NCBI RefSeq assembly: GCF_003755175.1
Contig: NZ_RKHX01000003.1
Location: forward strand, 524,042-588,041
Direction: 5' to 3'
Source: Cellulomonas sp. PhB150
GTDB taxonomy: Bacteria; Actinomycetota; Actinomycetes; Actinomycetales; Cellulomonadaceae
Length of the DNA stretch: 64,000 nucleotides
Shown here piece after piece: positions 37,073 through 47,727 of this stretch. Position 1 is the stretch's first letter. Every line of letters starts with the position of its first letter. The notes beneath the pieces are model-generated. The model was not told the origin of the DNA and made no database searches. It saw nothing but the letters and a program-made list of their open reading frames with translations. The translations under genes were made by a program, and so were the position numbers.

Positions 37073-38464
37073 TCAGGCCCCGGTGACCATCCAGGTCCCG
37101 CCGCGAGCACGCCACCCGGTCGTGACCGCACGCGCCGCCATGAACACCCCGGCGAACGCGACCCACAGCCACACGAGTCCCGCGGTTCCGTCCGGCGCCC
37201 ACGCGCGCACGGCCAGCGCCGCCGGCAGGTAGACGACGAAGGTCAGCACTCCCGCCCACGCGAGGAAGCGTCCGTCCCCGGCGCCGATCAGCACGCCGTC
37301 GAGCACGAACACCCACCCGGCCATCGGCATGGTCACCGCGGCGACGACCAGCGCCGCGATCGCGGCCGCCCGGACGTCGTCGTCGGGCGAGAAGAGACGA
37401 ACGTACGTCCAGGCCGTGCCGCCGACGACTAGCCCGAGCGCCGCTCCACCCGCGACTCCCCACTGCAGGGTGCGTCGCAGCACGGCGCGGGTCCGCGCGA
37501 CGTCACCCGAGCCAAGGGCGTGCCCGACGAGCGCCTGGGCGGCGATCGCCAACGCGTCGAGCGCGAAGGCCGCGAGCCCCCAGACGGCGTTGACGACCTG
37601 GTGCCCCGCGAGGGTGACCGCGCCGAGGCCCGTCGCGACCCAGACGGTCACGAGGATCGCGGCCCGCAGGCTCAGCGTCCGCACGAGGAGCGGCCCGCCC
37701 GCACGCGCGTTGGCCGCGATCCCCCGGGCGTGCGGGGTCAGTCGCGCCCCGGCGTCGCGCGCCCCGCGAGCGACGACGACGGCGAGGACCGCACCCATCG
37801 CGAGCTGGGTCGCGGCCGTGCCCGCCCCGGAGCCGGCGATGCCGAGGTCGAGGCCGTAGACGAGCGCGATGTTGAGCAGCGCGTTGACGACGGCGCCGCC
37901 AGCCGCGACGCCGAGCGGCGTGCGGGTGTCCTGCAGGCCGCGCAGTGCGCCCGTGGCGGCGAGGACGACGAGCATCCCGGGCAGCCCGGGCGCCGACCAG
38001 TGCAGGTAGATGACGGCCTGCCGCGCGACCTCGTCGTGCGCACCCAGCGCGCCGACGAGCCAGCCCGCGCCTACCCACAGCGCGGCGGCGAGCAACGCGC
38101 CGACGCCGAGCGCGAGCCACATGCCGTCGACGCCCATCTGCATCGCGCCCGCCCGGTCCCCCGCCCCGAGCCGTCGTGAGACCGCCGCGGTCGTCGCGTA
38201 GGCGAGGAAGACGCAGAGCCCGACGGCGGAGACGAGGATGGTGGATGCGAGGGCGAGCCCCGCCAAGGGCGCCGTGCCGAGGTGCCCGACGACGGCCGAG
38301 TCGACCAGGACGAACAGCGGCTCGGCGACGAGAGCGCCGAGCGCCGGCACCGCGAGGGCGAGGATCTGCCGGTCGACGACGCTCGAACGCGCGCGCGGGT
38401 GTCCATCAGATGAAATGGGGCCGAACTCTCCGGTCGATCCACACCCGGTGCATGACGAACGCAC
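37073..38464 (-). CDS. MATE-family efflux transporter
   Basis: A polytopic membrane protein with the MATE/DinF motifs LALAVPALGALVAEPLFVLVDSAVVGHLGTAPLAGLALAS, AATGALRGLQDTRTPLGVAAGGAVVNALLNIALVY, and LAGHQVVNAVWGLAAFALDALAIAAQALVG. It would export cationic compounds in exchange for H+ or Na+. The start is uncertain: no ATG is in frame near the first helix. A GTG at 38464 gives 463 residues, close to family size; the reading frame is open much further upstream only because it runs antisense to dnaB. It is divergent from dnaB. Confidence 0.85.
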   Translation of the reverse strand: MRSSCTGCGSTGEFGPISSDGHPRARSSVVDRQILALAVPALGALVAEPLFVLVDSAVVGHLGTAPLAGLALASTILVSAVGLCVFLAYATTAAVSRRLGAGDRAGAMQMGVDGMWLALGVGALLAAALWVGAGWLVGALGAHDEVARQAVIYLHWSAPGLPGMLVVLAATGALRGLQDTRTPLGVAAGGAVVNALLNIALVYGLDLGIAGSGAGTAATQLAMGAVLAVVVARGARDAGARLTPHARGIAANARAGGPLLVRTLSLRAAILVTVWVATGLGAVTLAGHQVVNAVWGLAAFALDALAIAAQALVGHALGSGDVARTRAVLRRTLQWGVAGGAALGLVVGGTAWTYVRLFSPDDDVRAAAIAALVVAAVTMPMAGWVFVLDGVLIGAGDGRFLAWAGVLTFVVYLPAALAVRAWAPDGTAGLVWLWVAFAGVFMAARAVTTGWRARGGTWMVTGA

Positions 38465-38501
38465 GGGTGGCGGGCCGTTTTCCCGGTTGCCGCGCCCACC
38501 A

Positions 38502-38586
38502 GTATCCACATCACTGTCCACGGTCTGTGGACAAGAACGGACATCGTCCACAGTCGCGCGCACATCGAGTCCCCCGGTTGTCCACA
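38502..38586. promoter_or_regulatory. cluster of DnaA-box-like sites upstream of dnaB
   Basis: Two perfect boxes (TGTGGACAA, minus orientation, 38526-38534; TTGTCCACA, 38578-38586), two with one mismatch (GTATCCACA 38502-38510; TCGTCCACA 38544-38552) and one with two mismatches (CTGTCCACG 38514-38522) occur within 85 bp. They lie 182-266 bp before dnaB in the 303-bp MATE-dnaB spacer, which contains no gene. Confidence 0.75.
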
Positions 38587-38767
38587 GGGTGGGCTGTCCC
38601 TTTCCCCAGCCTGGCGCGGGTCCTGCACAGGCCGCGTGCGACGTTTGGTCAGGGGCCGTCGGGCGCCTAGCGTCGCGTCCGCGAGGCGCCGTCCTGTGGA
38701 CCGGCGAGCTGGGGATGTCAGACCCTCTCGGGAACATGTGTTCGAACGGCGACGACAGGGGACCCAG

Positions 38768-41113
<2,346 letters not shown>

Positions 41114-41127
41114 CTCGTCGTCCCTTG

Positions 41128-41203
41128 CTGTCGAGATGCGGCTGTCGAGATGCGGCCTACTTTAAAAATCCGCACCGGAAACATTAAATACGGAGTCCTT
41201 ACA
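41128..41203. repeat. junction J1: left terminus of array unit U1
   Basis: Two 14-bp direct repeats CTGTCGAGATGCGG (41128-41141, 41142-41155) are followed by an AT-rich stretch (CTACTTTAAAAATCC) and AAACATTAAATACGG, AGTCCTTAC. The last parts recur almost unchanged at J4 (AAACATTAAATGCGG, AGTCCTCAC at 60843-60865). The site begins 15 bp after the dnaB stop. No right-terminus sequence precedes it, so this is the left border of the array. Confidence 0.8.
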
Positions 41204-41544
41204 AACTAGCGGTCGTCGGGCACGGCAGCTCGCCGTCGTGGCCCCGGGGAGGATGCTCCGGTGGCGCCCAAGCCGGAGTCGGCGCGGCCGGCAGGTCGCG
41301 CGGCGGTTTCTCGTTCGGCATCGATGAACTTTCCGGCCTGGCTGTGGGGCGGACACCCGGAGGGTCTGGCTACCAGCGCCGCCCTGAACCCGCGTGTCGG
41401 GAAGGATGGCGCGCTCGAGGTGCAAACCAACGAGTCCCATCTGCGGCGCGCCAGACCTGGGCTCGTGGACGACGCCGTCGCCTGAGGGCATCTGGCGATC
41501 CGAGTCACGGCGCAGCATGGCTGGCCGACCAAGTCACTTGACCG

Positions 41545-42090
41545 ACGTAGTGGTGTGACGCTACGGAACTTGCCGCCCCGGGCCGGCTGCGGGGCCGTTT
41601 CGTCCAGCCGAAGCGTTACGTGCAACGCGCCGTGTTCCTCGAAGAGCCGCTGGAGCGCGGATCGCACGTCTTCCCATGCTTGATCGGGTGAGCGGCCGGG
41701 AGTTGGTTGGAGCTGGACCGAGAACGTGTCTGGGGAGGTTTGCACGATCTGATGCCGTTCGACGGCGTGTGTTTGTTCGACGGCGAGAGTGAAGGCGAGG
41801 GAGGGATGGAGACGAGGCGACCTGTGTCGTCCGTCAGTGTCACCACGTCTGACGCCCGTCTACGCACCCGGATGGCGGGGAGTCGATTCCCGCAGGCACA
41901 TTGACCGGGGTGCTGCAGGACGCTGTCGCTTAGGTCGTAGCGGAGGATCGGCTGGATGCGGTTGGCGAGGTTGCTGAGCAGCACGCTGTGCGACTGCTCT
42001 CCGGGTGGCGTAGGCGTCCCGTCGGCATTCACCGGCTCGAGCCGTACCCAGTCCCCGACTTGTCGGTCAACGCGGGCTCCTCTCCGGCCC
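41545..42090 (-). pseudogene. remnant of a PaaK-like (phenylacetate-CoA ligase family) AMP-forming enzyme
   Basis: On the minus strand, VLLSNLANRIQPILRYDLSDSV and RLPAIRVRRRASDVVTL match the adenylate-forming C-terminal part of PaaK/F390 synthetase-type proteins. Around 41800 the frame shifts by one: the continuation LAFTLAVEQTHAVERHQIVQTSPDTFSVQLQP is in another frame. The N-terminal two thirds are absent (a stop lies just upstream at about 42110) and no normal stop is found. Ends are approximate. It is a dead fragment inside U1, between its left end and cadD, and the remaining 41.2-42.2 kb holds no other gene. Confidence 0.65.
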
Positions 42091-42219
42091 GGGTGGCGGG
42101 CATCACTTCAGCGTGCGGCTGACCAGCTCTTCAGTTTGGCGGGCTGGCAGTGCAGCGTGCGGCCGTGAAGCTGGCCTTAGAGGCGAGCTTCGCGGTGGGT
42201 TTGTGGTTGACGCCTGGCT

Positions 42220-42813
42220 CTACAGCCCGAAGGCGCCGCCTTCGATGAGGATGACGATGCCAAGGCCGATGAGGACGAGGGGGAACAGGACGTGTTCCCA
42301 GCGTTCGAGGACTTCGGCGACTGGTCGTCGGGTAGCGACGAAGCGCGCGGCGAGCACGAGGACGGCGACCAGGGCGAGGAACACCACGGCGTAGGCGGCG
42401 GTCGCGGCGGGGCCGACGGTGAGGAAGACGGGGACGTAGACGCCGATGTTGTCTCCGCCGTTGGCGAAGGTGACGGCGGCGACGGTCCAGACGGCGACGG
42501 CTTTGCCGGGGTCGTCATCATCGTCGTCGCGGTTGCGCCAGGCCTGCCATGCGGCATACAGGCCCAGGAGCAGGGGGATGAGGCCGAAGTAGGCGATGGC
42601 GTCTTCGGGCAGGAAGGCGTTGGCGCCGAGTGTGACCAGGACGGAGGCGACCAGGATGGCGCCGAAGCCGATGTACTGGCCGGCGATGATCTTGGCGGTG
42701 GTGCCCGGGGCGCCGGCGCCGCGGGCGAAGAACAGTGAGAGCACGATGATGTCGTCGATGTTGGTCACGAGGAACAGACCGACGGCTTGAAGGGCGGCTA
42801 CTGCCAGGTCCAT
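42220..42813 (-). CDS. cadD: CadD-family cadmium resistance transporter
   Basis: A 197-residue membrane protein with five to six TM segments and CadD signatures: LFLVTNIDDIIVLSLFFARG, GQYIGFGAILVASVL, LPLLLGLYAAWQAW, VTFANGGDNIGVYVPVF. A central acidic loop (NRDDDDDDPG) may bind metal. CadD proteins give resistance to Cd2+ in Gram-positive bacteria. It is the last gene of a leftward operon with two methyltransferase-type genes, opposite a CmtR-like sensor. Confidence 0.88.
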   Translation of the reverse strand: MDLAVAALQAVGLFLVTNIDDIIVLSLFFARGAGAPGTTAKIIAGQYIGFGAILVASVLVTLGANAFLPEDAIAYFGLIPLLLGLYAAWQAWRNRDDDDDDPGKAVAVWTVAAVTFANGGDNIGVYVPVFLTVGPAATAAYAVVFLALVAVLVLAARFVATRRPVAEVLERWEHVLFPLVLIGLGIVILIEGGAFGL

Positions 42814-42869
42814 CGAGGGCCTTCCGGTTGGTTGCGAGGCGAGGCGCGGCGGCGTTGCTCGCCGTGGGG

Positions 42870-43484
42870 TCAGAGACGGCCGATGCCAGGGAGGAAGCGG
42901 CCCACGCGAGCGGCGTAGGCGGCATAGGTCACCCCGTGGGTAGCGAGCAGGTGAGGTTCTTCGACGCCGCGGACCTGCATCTGGATGCCCGCGTAGACCG
43001 CGCCCAACCCCAGCAGCGACACCAGGTTCGGGGAAGCCATGGCCAGGCCGGCGAACGTGATCAGCGCGGCAGTGAAGATCGGGTTGCGGACCAGCGCGAA
43101 CGGCCCTGACGTGACCAGGGTGGTGCGCTCGGCGGGGTCGACGCCGATGCGCCACGCGGTGCCCATGGCCAGCTGCGCGGCGTAGGTGCAGGCCACCCCG
43201 ACAGCGGCGACCACGAGCGCTGCCGTGCGCAGGACGGGCGAACCGAACGGCGAAGCGCCGGGATCGGGCCCGAGGATCTCGACGACCGGGCCGACGACGC
43301 CCACCGCGACCGAGCCCGCTGCGTTGATGCGGTTGGCCCACCACTGCACGGTGCCGGGCGCCGCGGTCGCGAAGCGGAACCCGCTGTCGCCCGTGCGCCG
43401 CCGCTGCACGATCATGCGGCCCACTCCTGCCAGCAGCGCCCACGCCACGAACAGGATCAGGCCCAGGATGGAGTACGCGCTCAC
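42870..43484 (-). CDS. isoprenylcysteine carboxyl methyltransferase-like integral membrane protein
   Basis: A 204-residue membrane protein. The C-terminal half carries the ICMT/PEMT-type core: MGTAWRIGVDPAERTTLVTSGPFALVRNPIFTAAL and a closing GVEEPHLLATHGVTYAAYAARVGRFLPG. Related bacterial proteins are annotated as phospholipid or isoprenylcysteine methyltransferases; the substrate here is unknown. GTG start at 43484 overlaps the upstream methyltransferase stop by 4 bp. Its presence beside cadD suggests a membrane-modifying role in metal tolerance. Confidence 0.8.
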   Translation of the reverse strand: MSAYSILGLILFVAWALLAGVGRMIVQRRRTGDSGFRFATAAPGTVQWWANRINAAGSVAVGVVGPVVEILGPDPGASPFGSPVLRTAALVVAAVGVACTYAAQLAMGTAWRIGVDPAERTTLVTSGPFALVRNPIFTAALITFAGLAMASPNLVSLLGLGAVYAGIQMQVRGVEEPHLLATHGVTYAAYAARVGRFLPGIGRL

Positions 43485-44104
43485 GACGGGACCGGGTCCG
43501 TGGGCGCCGGCTTGACGGCGACGCCGAGGACGAAGTCGCCGAAGAACCGGGTCACGGGCGGGACGGGCAGCCGCATCCCGTGATCCACCAGCGCGTCGGC
43601 GAACTCCTCGGCGCTGAACCGGTCGACCTCGGGGTGCTCGAGGAACGTGCGGTAGGACCAGCGCTGCAGCGCATGGCGCGTGACCTCCTCGAAGACGAGC
43701 TGTCCGCCGGGGCGCAGCACTCGCACCGCCTCCGCCACCGCGTCGCGCCAGACGGGGACGTGGTGGATCACGGCGAAGTCGACCACGGCGTCCACGACTC
43801 CGTCGTCCAGGGGTAGCTCGCAGACATCTGCGACGAGCACCTCCACCCGCGGCCCGAACCGGGCCAGGCGCCGCCGGGCGCGCTCGACCATCGCCGGGTC
43901 GAGGTCGACCGCCAAAACGTGCGCAGCATCCCACCGGTCCAGGAGCAGCTCGGCACCGACGCCACGCCCGCAACCCACCTCCACCACGCGTTGGCCGGAG
44001 ATGCGCGCGCCGAGGCGGTGCAGCAGCGGCAGCTCGTACGCGCGCTGCAGCCATGCTCGCGGCGCGCTGTCGACGAGCATCGTCTCCACGGGATTCATCA
44101 GCAC
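43481..44104 (-). CDS. class I SAM-dependent methyltransferase
   Basis: A 207-residue soluble enzyme with Methyltransf_11-type motifs: motif I VVEVGCGRGVGAELLLDRW, acidic motif VLAVDLDPAMVERARRRL, VCELPLDDGVVDAVVDFAVIHHV, and VLRPGGQLVFEEV. Substrate unknown. AAGGAGG lies just upstream of GTG 44104 (an in-frame ATG two codons on is an alternative). First gene of the leftward operon that ends with cadD; divergent from the CmtR-like gene across a 65-bp promoter region. Confidence 0.82.
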   Translation of the reverse strand: MLMNPVETMLVDSAPRAWLQRAYELPLLHRLGARISGQRVVEVGCGRGVGAELLLDRWDAAHVLAVDLDPAMVERARRRLARFGPRVEVLVADVCELPLDDGVVDAVVDFAVIHHVPVWRDAVAEAVRVLRPGGQLVFEEVTRHALQRWSYRTFLEHPEVDRFSAEEFADALVDHGMRLPVPPVTRFFGDFVLGVAVKPAPTDPVPS

Positions 44105-44169
44105 AGCAGCCTCCTTGGGATCCTTCGACCTGGTTCGCCTTCACGTCTCAGGGCCGCTAGCATCGACCT

Positions 44170-44571
44170 ATGTCGATGATCGCCGCAAGTCCCGATGTGA
44201 GTGGCCGGTCCGAGTTGGCTCCCGCCGGGGCGTTGTTCCGGGGGCTGGGCGACCCGACGCGTCTGGCGTTGGTCCGCCGCCTGGCGTCGGGCGAGGCCCG
44301 GGTCGTGGACCTGTGCACCGAGCTGGGCTTGAGCCAGTCCACCGTGTCCTCGCATCTGGCCTGCCTGCGGGAGTGCGGGTTGGTCGACTACCGCGCGCAG
44401 GGGCGTGCCTCGGTCTACCACCTGACCCGGCCCGAGCTGATGGACCTGCTCGCCGTGGCCGAGGGTCTGCTGGCGGCGACCGGCAACGCCGTGGCCCTGT
44501 GCCCCACCTACGCCGACCCCACCACCACTGACCCGACCGCGGTCGCCATGACGAAGGAGAACGCACGATGA
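44170..44571 (+). CDS. ArsR/SmtB-family metal sensor, CmtR-like
   Basis: A 133-residue winged-HTH repressor (LSQSTVSSHLACLRECGLVDYRAQG). Cys65 and Cys69 in the recognition helix (CLREC) plus Cys111 in ALCPTYADP reproduce the three thiolate ligands of mycobacterial CmtR, which senses Cd(II) and Pb(II). It is therefore a predicted Cd/Pb sensor repressing its own operon and the divergent cadD operon. No Shine-Dalgarno is evident before the ATG, so the mRNA may be leaderless. Its 3' end overlaps the P-type ATPase start by 4 bp. Confidence 0.88.
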   Translation: MSMIAASPDVSGRSELAPAGALFRGLGDPTRLALVRRLASGEARVVDLCTELGLSQSTVSSHLACLRECGLVDYRAQGRASVYHLTRPELMDLLAVAEGLLAATGNAVALCPTYADPTTTDPTAVAMTKENAR

Positions 44572-46535
44572 GCGACGCATGCGGCTGCAGCGACGACGAG
44601 ACCACCCCTGCCGGCCAGGACGCCGAGGAGCACGAGCCCGAACGGCTGTGGGAGGTCAGTGAGCTGCGCTTCGCGGCCGTCGCTGGCGCGCTGCTCCTGG
44701 CGGGTTTGGTCGCAGGCTCAATGGATCAGTCCACCGCCGCGACGCTGCTGAACTGGGTGGCGCTGCTGGTCGGCGCGTGGACGTTCGTGCCCACCACGTT
44801 GCGGCGACTCGTCAAGGGCAAGATCGGCGTCGGGACGCTGATGACCATCGCCGCGATCGGCGCGGTGCTGCTGGGTGAGGTCGCCGAGGCGGCCGCCCTG
44901 GCATTCCTGTACTCGATCAGCGAGGGCCTGGAGGAGTACTCCCTGGCCCGCACCCGCCGCGGCCTGCGGGCGCTACTCAGCCTCGTCCCCGCTACGGCGA
45001 CGGTGCTGCGCGACGGCGCGGAGAACACCGTGGCTCCCGATGAGCTCCGCATCGGGGACCTGATGCTGGTCAAGCCGGGCGAGCGGGTCGCCACCGACGG
45101 CGTCATCCGCACCGGTCGAACCGCCCTGGACGTCTCGGCCATCACCGGTGAGTCGGTGCCCGTGGAGGCCGGACCCGGGCAGAGCATCTATGCGGGGTCG
45201 ATCAACGGATCAGGGGTCCTGGAGGTCGAGGTCACCACCACGGCCGAGGACAACTCCCTGGCGCGCATCGTGCGGATCGTCGAGGCCGAGCAGTCCCGCA
45301 AGGGCGAAGCCCAGCGCCTGGCGGACCGCATCGCCAAGCCACTGGTGCCCGGTGTGATGATCGCCGCCGCACTCATCGCCGTGGCCGGCAGCCTGCTGGG
45401 CGACCCCGGAACATGGATCGAGCGCGCCCTGGTCGTGCTGGTCGCTGCCTCGCCGTGCGCCCTGGCGATCTCTGTCCCCGTGACTGTGGTCGCCGCCATC
45501 GGTGCCGCCTCCAAGCAGGGCGTCCTCATCAAGGGCGGCGCGGCCATGGAGGCCCTCGGGGCGATCCGCGGTGTCGCCCTCGACAAGACCGGAACGCTGA
45601 CCCGCAACGACCCCGAGGTCGTCGCTGTCGTCCCCGCCCCGGGACGCACCAGGGAGGACGTTCTGGAGGTCGCTGCTGCCCTCGAGGCCCGTAGCGAGCA
45701 CCCCCTGGCCAGGGCAATCCTGGCGGCGGTGCCCGCGGTCACTCCGGCGAGCGACGTGGAGGCCGTGCCCGGCGCCGGGCTCACCGGAACGTTCGAGGGC
45801 CGGCCCGTGCGTCTGGGCCGGCCCGGCTGGATCCAGGTCGGGTCACTGGCAGCTGAGGTCGAGCGGATGCAGCACGCGGGTGCGACCGCGGTCCTGATCG
45901 AACAGGACGGTCAGCTCCTGGGGGCCGTCGCTGTGCGCGACGAGCTGCGGCCCGAGGCCGCCCAGGTCGTGGCCCAGCTGCGCCGCGACGGCTACCACGT
46001 CGCCATGCTCACCGGCGACAACACCCTGACCGCCACCGCTCTTGCCCGCGAGGTCGGCATCGAGGAAGTGCACGCCGACCTGCGACCCGAGGACAAGGCC
46101 GCACTGGTCGCCCAGTTGCGAACCCAGCGCCGCACCGCCATGGTCGGCGACGGCGTCAACGACGCCCCTGCCCTGGCGACCGCGGACCTGGGGATCGCGA
46201 TGGGCGCGATGGGCACCGACGTCGCGATCGAGACCGCTGACGTCGCGCTCATGGGCGAAGACCTGCGCCACCTACCCCAAGCCTTCACCCACGCCCGCAG
46301 GACCCGGCGCATCATGCTGCAGAACGTCGGACTATCACTAGCGATCATCATCGTGCTGATGCCGCTGGCCCTGTTCGGAGTCCTGGGTCTGGCCGCCGTC
46401 GTCCTCGTGCACGAGGTCGCCGAGGTCTTCGTCATCGCCAACGGTGTCCGCGCCGGTCGCACCCGGCCCCTGCCGCAGTACGCCGTCCCGGGAACGGCTA
46501 CGAGCTTCGAGCATCCAGCCGGGGTGACGCGGTGA
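44568..46535 (+). CDS. heavy-metal P1B-type ATPase (Cd/Zn/Pb exporter)
   Basis: A 655-residue efflux ATPase. Seen: ALDVSAITGESVPVEAGPG, the metal-pore motif ASPCALAISVP (Cys about 296), the phosphorylated aspartate in LDKTGTLTRNDPEV (about 338), SEHPLARAI (HP motif), and MVGDGVNDAPAL. There is no HMA domain; a Cys-containing N-terminus (MSDACGCSDDE) may bind metal instead. SPC specificity with CmtR control points to Cd2+/Pb2+/Zn2+. Translationally coupled to the sensor (ATGA) and to lspA downstream. The ATPase-plus-LspA pairing resembles lead-resistance PbrA/PbrC systems. Confidence 0.92.
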   Translation: MSDACGCSDDETTPAGQDAEEHEPERLWEVSELRFAAVAGALLLAGLVAGSMDQSTAATLLNWVALLVGAWTFVPTTLRRLVKGKIGVGTLMTIAAIGAVLLGEVAEAAALAFLYSISEGLEEYSLARTRRGLRALLSLVPATATVLRDGAENTVAPDELRIGDLMLVKPGERVATDGVIRTGRTALDVSAITGESVPVEAGPGQSIYAGSINGSGVLEVEVTTTAEDNSLARIVRIVEAEQSRKGEAQRLADRIAKPLVPGVMIAAALIAVAGSLLGDPGTWIERALVVLVAASPCALAISVPVTVVAAIGAASKQGVLIKGGAAMEALGAIRGVALDKTGTLTRNDPEVVAVVPAPGRTREDVLEVAAALEARSEHPLARAILAAVPAVTPASDVEAVPGAGLTGTFEGRPVRLGRPGWIQVGSLAAEVERMQHAGATAVLIEQDGQLLGAVAVRDELRPEAAQVVAQLRRDGYHVAMLTGDNTLTATALAREVGIEEVHADLRPEDKAALVAQLRTQRRTAMVGDGVNDAPALATADLGIAMGAMGTDVAIETADVALMGEDLRHLPQAFTHARRTRRIMLQNVGLSLAIIIVLMPLALFGVLGLAAVVLVHEVAEVFVIANGVRAGRTRPLPQYAVPGTATSFEHPAGVTR

Positions 46536-47077
46536 CCGTATCGCCCGTGCATCTCCGGCCGAGCGCCGACCGTGGCCCCGCCCGGCGACGCCTGGCGGCA
46601 GCCACTGTGGCCGCACTGGTAGCCGCCGTCGACCTGGGCGCGAAGGCATGGGCGGTGAACGTGCTGCACGACCGGGTGATCGACCTGGGCGTGGTCGAGC
46701 TTCGTCTGGCGTACAACCCCGGCGTCGCCTTCTCCGTCGGGACCGGCGCGCCGACCTGGCTCGTGCTGACGGCGACCGCGCTCGTCACCACTGCGGTCGG
46801 CGTGTTCGCCTGGCGGACCGCCAACACTGCTTCGCGCGGGCGGCTCGCCGCCCTGTCTCTGGTCCTCGGTGGTGCCATCGCGAACGTCGTGGACCGGGCT
46901 GGAGACGGAGTGGTCACCGACTACCTGCACACCGGATGGTGGCCCACCTTCAATCTCGCCGACAGCGCGATCATGACCGGCGCAGCCCTGCTGATACTCA
47001 CCACGGTCCGTGACCGCACACCCGACGATGGCGCCGTGTCACGCACACCTGTCGGCCCAGGAACCGAGGTGCCATGA
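46532..47077 (+). CDS. lspA: signal peptidase II
   Basis: A 181-residue aspartic membrane protease that cleaves prolipoproteins. Seen: four TM segments, LRLAYNPGVAFSVGTG, and the catalytic aspartates in IANVVDRAGDGVVTDYL and FNLADSAIM. GTG start overlapping the ATPase stop. An accessory copy inside a metal operon parallels PbrC of lead-resistance operons; the next gene encodes a lipoprotein, which it may process. The housekeeping lspA is not in this window. Confidence 0.9.
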   Translation: MTVSPVHLRPSADRGPARRRLAAATVAALVAAVDLGAKAWAVNVLHDRVIDLGVVELRLAYNPGVAFSVGTGAPTWLVLTATALVTTAVGVFAWRTANTASRGRLAALSLVLGGAIANVVDRAGDGVVTDYLHTGWWPTFNLADSAIMTGAALLILTTVRDRTPDDGAVSRTPVGPGTEVP

Positions 47078-47727
47078 ACGACTTGCACACACCGGGCATC
47101 CCTCGACACCCCGCCCCGGCGAAGCGAAGGCCTGCGGCCATTGTCAGAGCCGCGGTTCTCATGTTGGTAGGCACAGTCGCAGCGGTCTTGCTCGCCGCGT
47201 GCACCTCAGCGGCCAGCGGCGGGCGCACGCCCGACGGCACTGAGGCGGGGTACATCTCGGGGGATGGCACCGTCGCCACCTGGGAGGTCGCAGAACGCGG
47301 TGAGCCGGTCCGCCTAGTCGGCAAGGACTTCACCGGGACGGACGTGGACACCGGCGACTGGGCCGGCGACGTCGTGGTGGTCAACACCTGGTATGCGGCG
47401 TGCCCGCCGTGCCGGGTAGAGGCACCCGACCTGGTCGCCGCCGCGGAGGACTACGCCGCCGAAGGGGTGCGCTTCATCGGCGTCAACGGGACCGACGACG
47501 CCGGATCGGCCCAGGCTTTCGAGCGACAGTTCAACATCCCCTACCCGAGCATCCACGATGCGGACGGGACCGCGATCGCCGCCCTGCAGGGACAGATCCC
47601 GGTCGAAGCCGTTCCCACGACCGTGGTGCTGGACCGGCAGGGGCGGGTGATGGCACGCATCATCGGACGGGTTGACCCGAGCACCCTTCGTGAGCTGATC
47701 GACACCGCCCTCGCGGAGGCTGCGTGA
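47074..47727 (+). CDS. thioredoxin-fold lipoprotein (TlpA/ResA-like)
   Basis: A 217-residue exported protein: basic N-terminus, hydrophobic stretch, lipobox AAVLLAACTS, then an AhpC/TSA-TlpA domain with active site VVNTWYAACPPCRVEAPDL (CPPC) and the cis-Pro region PVEAVPTTVVLDRQGRV. It likely reduces extracytoplasmic disulfides using electrons from the CcdA-like protein encoded next. Overlaps lspA and ccdA by 4 bp each. In metal operons such a pair may keep thiol sites reduced; that is inference. Confidence 0.87.
   Translation: MNDLHTPGIPRHPAPAKRRPAAIVRAAVLMLVGTVAAVLLAACTSAASGGRTPDGTEAGYISGDGTVATWEVAERGEPVRLVGKDFTGTDVDTGDWAGDVVVVNTWYAACPPCRVEAPDLVAAAEDYAAEGVRFIGVNGTDDAGSAQAFERQFNIPYPSIHDADGTAIAALQGQIPVEAVPTTVVLDRQGRVMARIIGRVDPSTLRELIDTALAEAA

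Noticed and set aside
41206..41745. 179-codon minus-strand ORF after dnaB as a functional gene
   Set aside because: Its first part is the frameshifted end of a PaaK-like protein, and the rest has no similarity or coding character.
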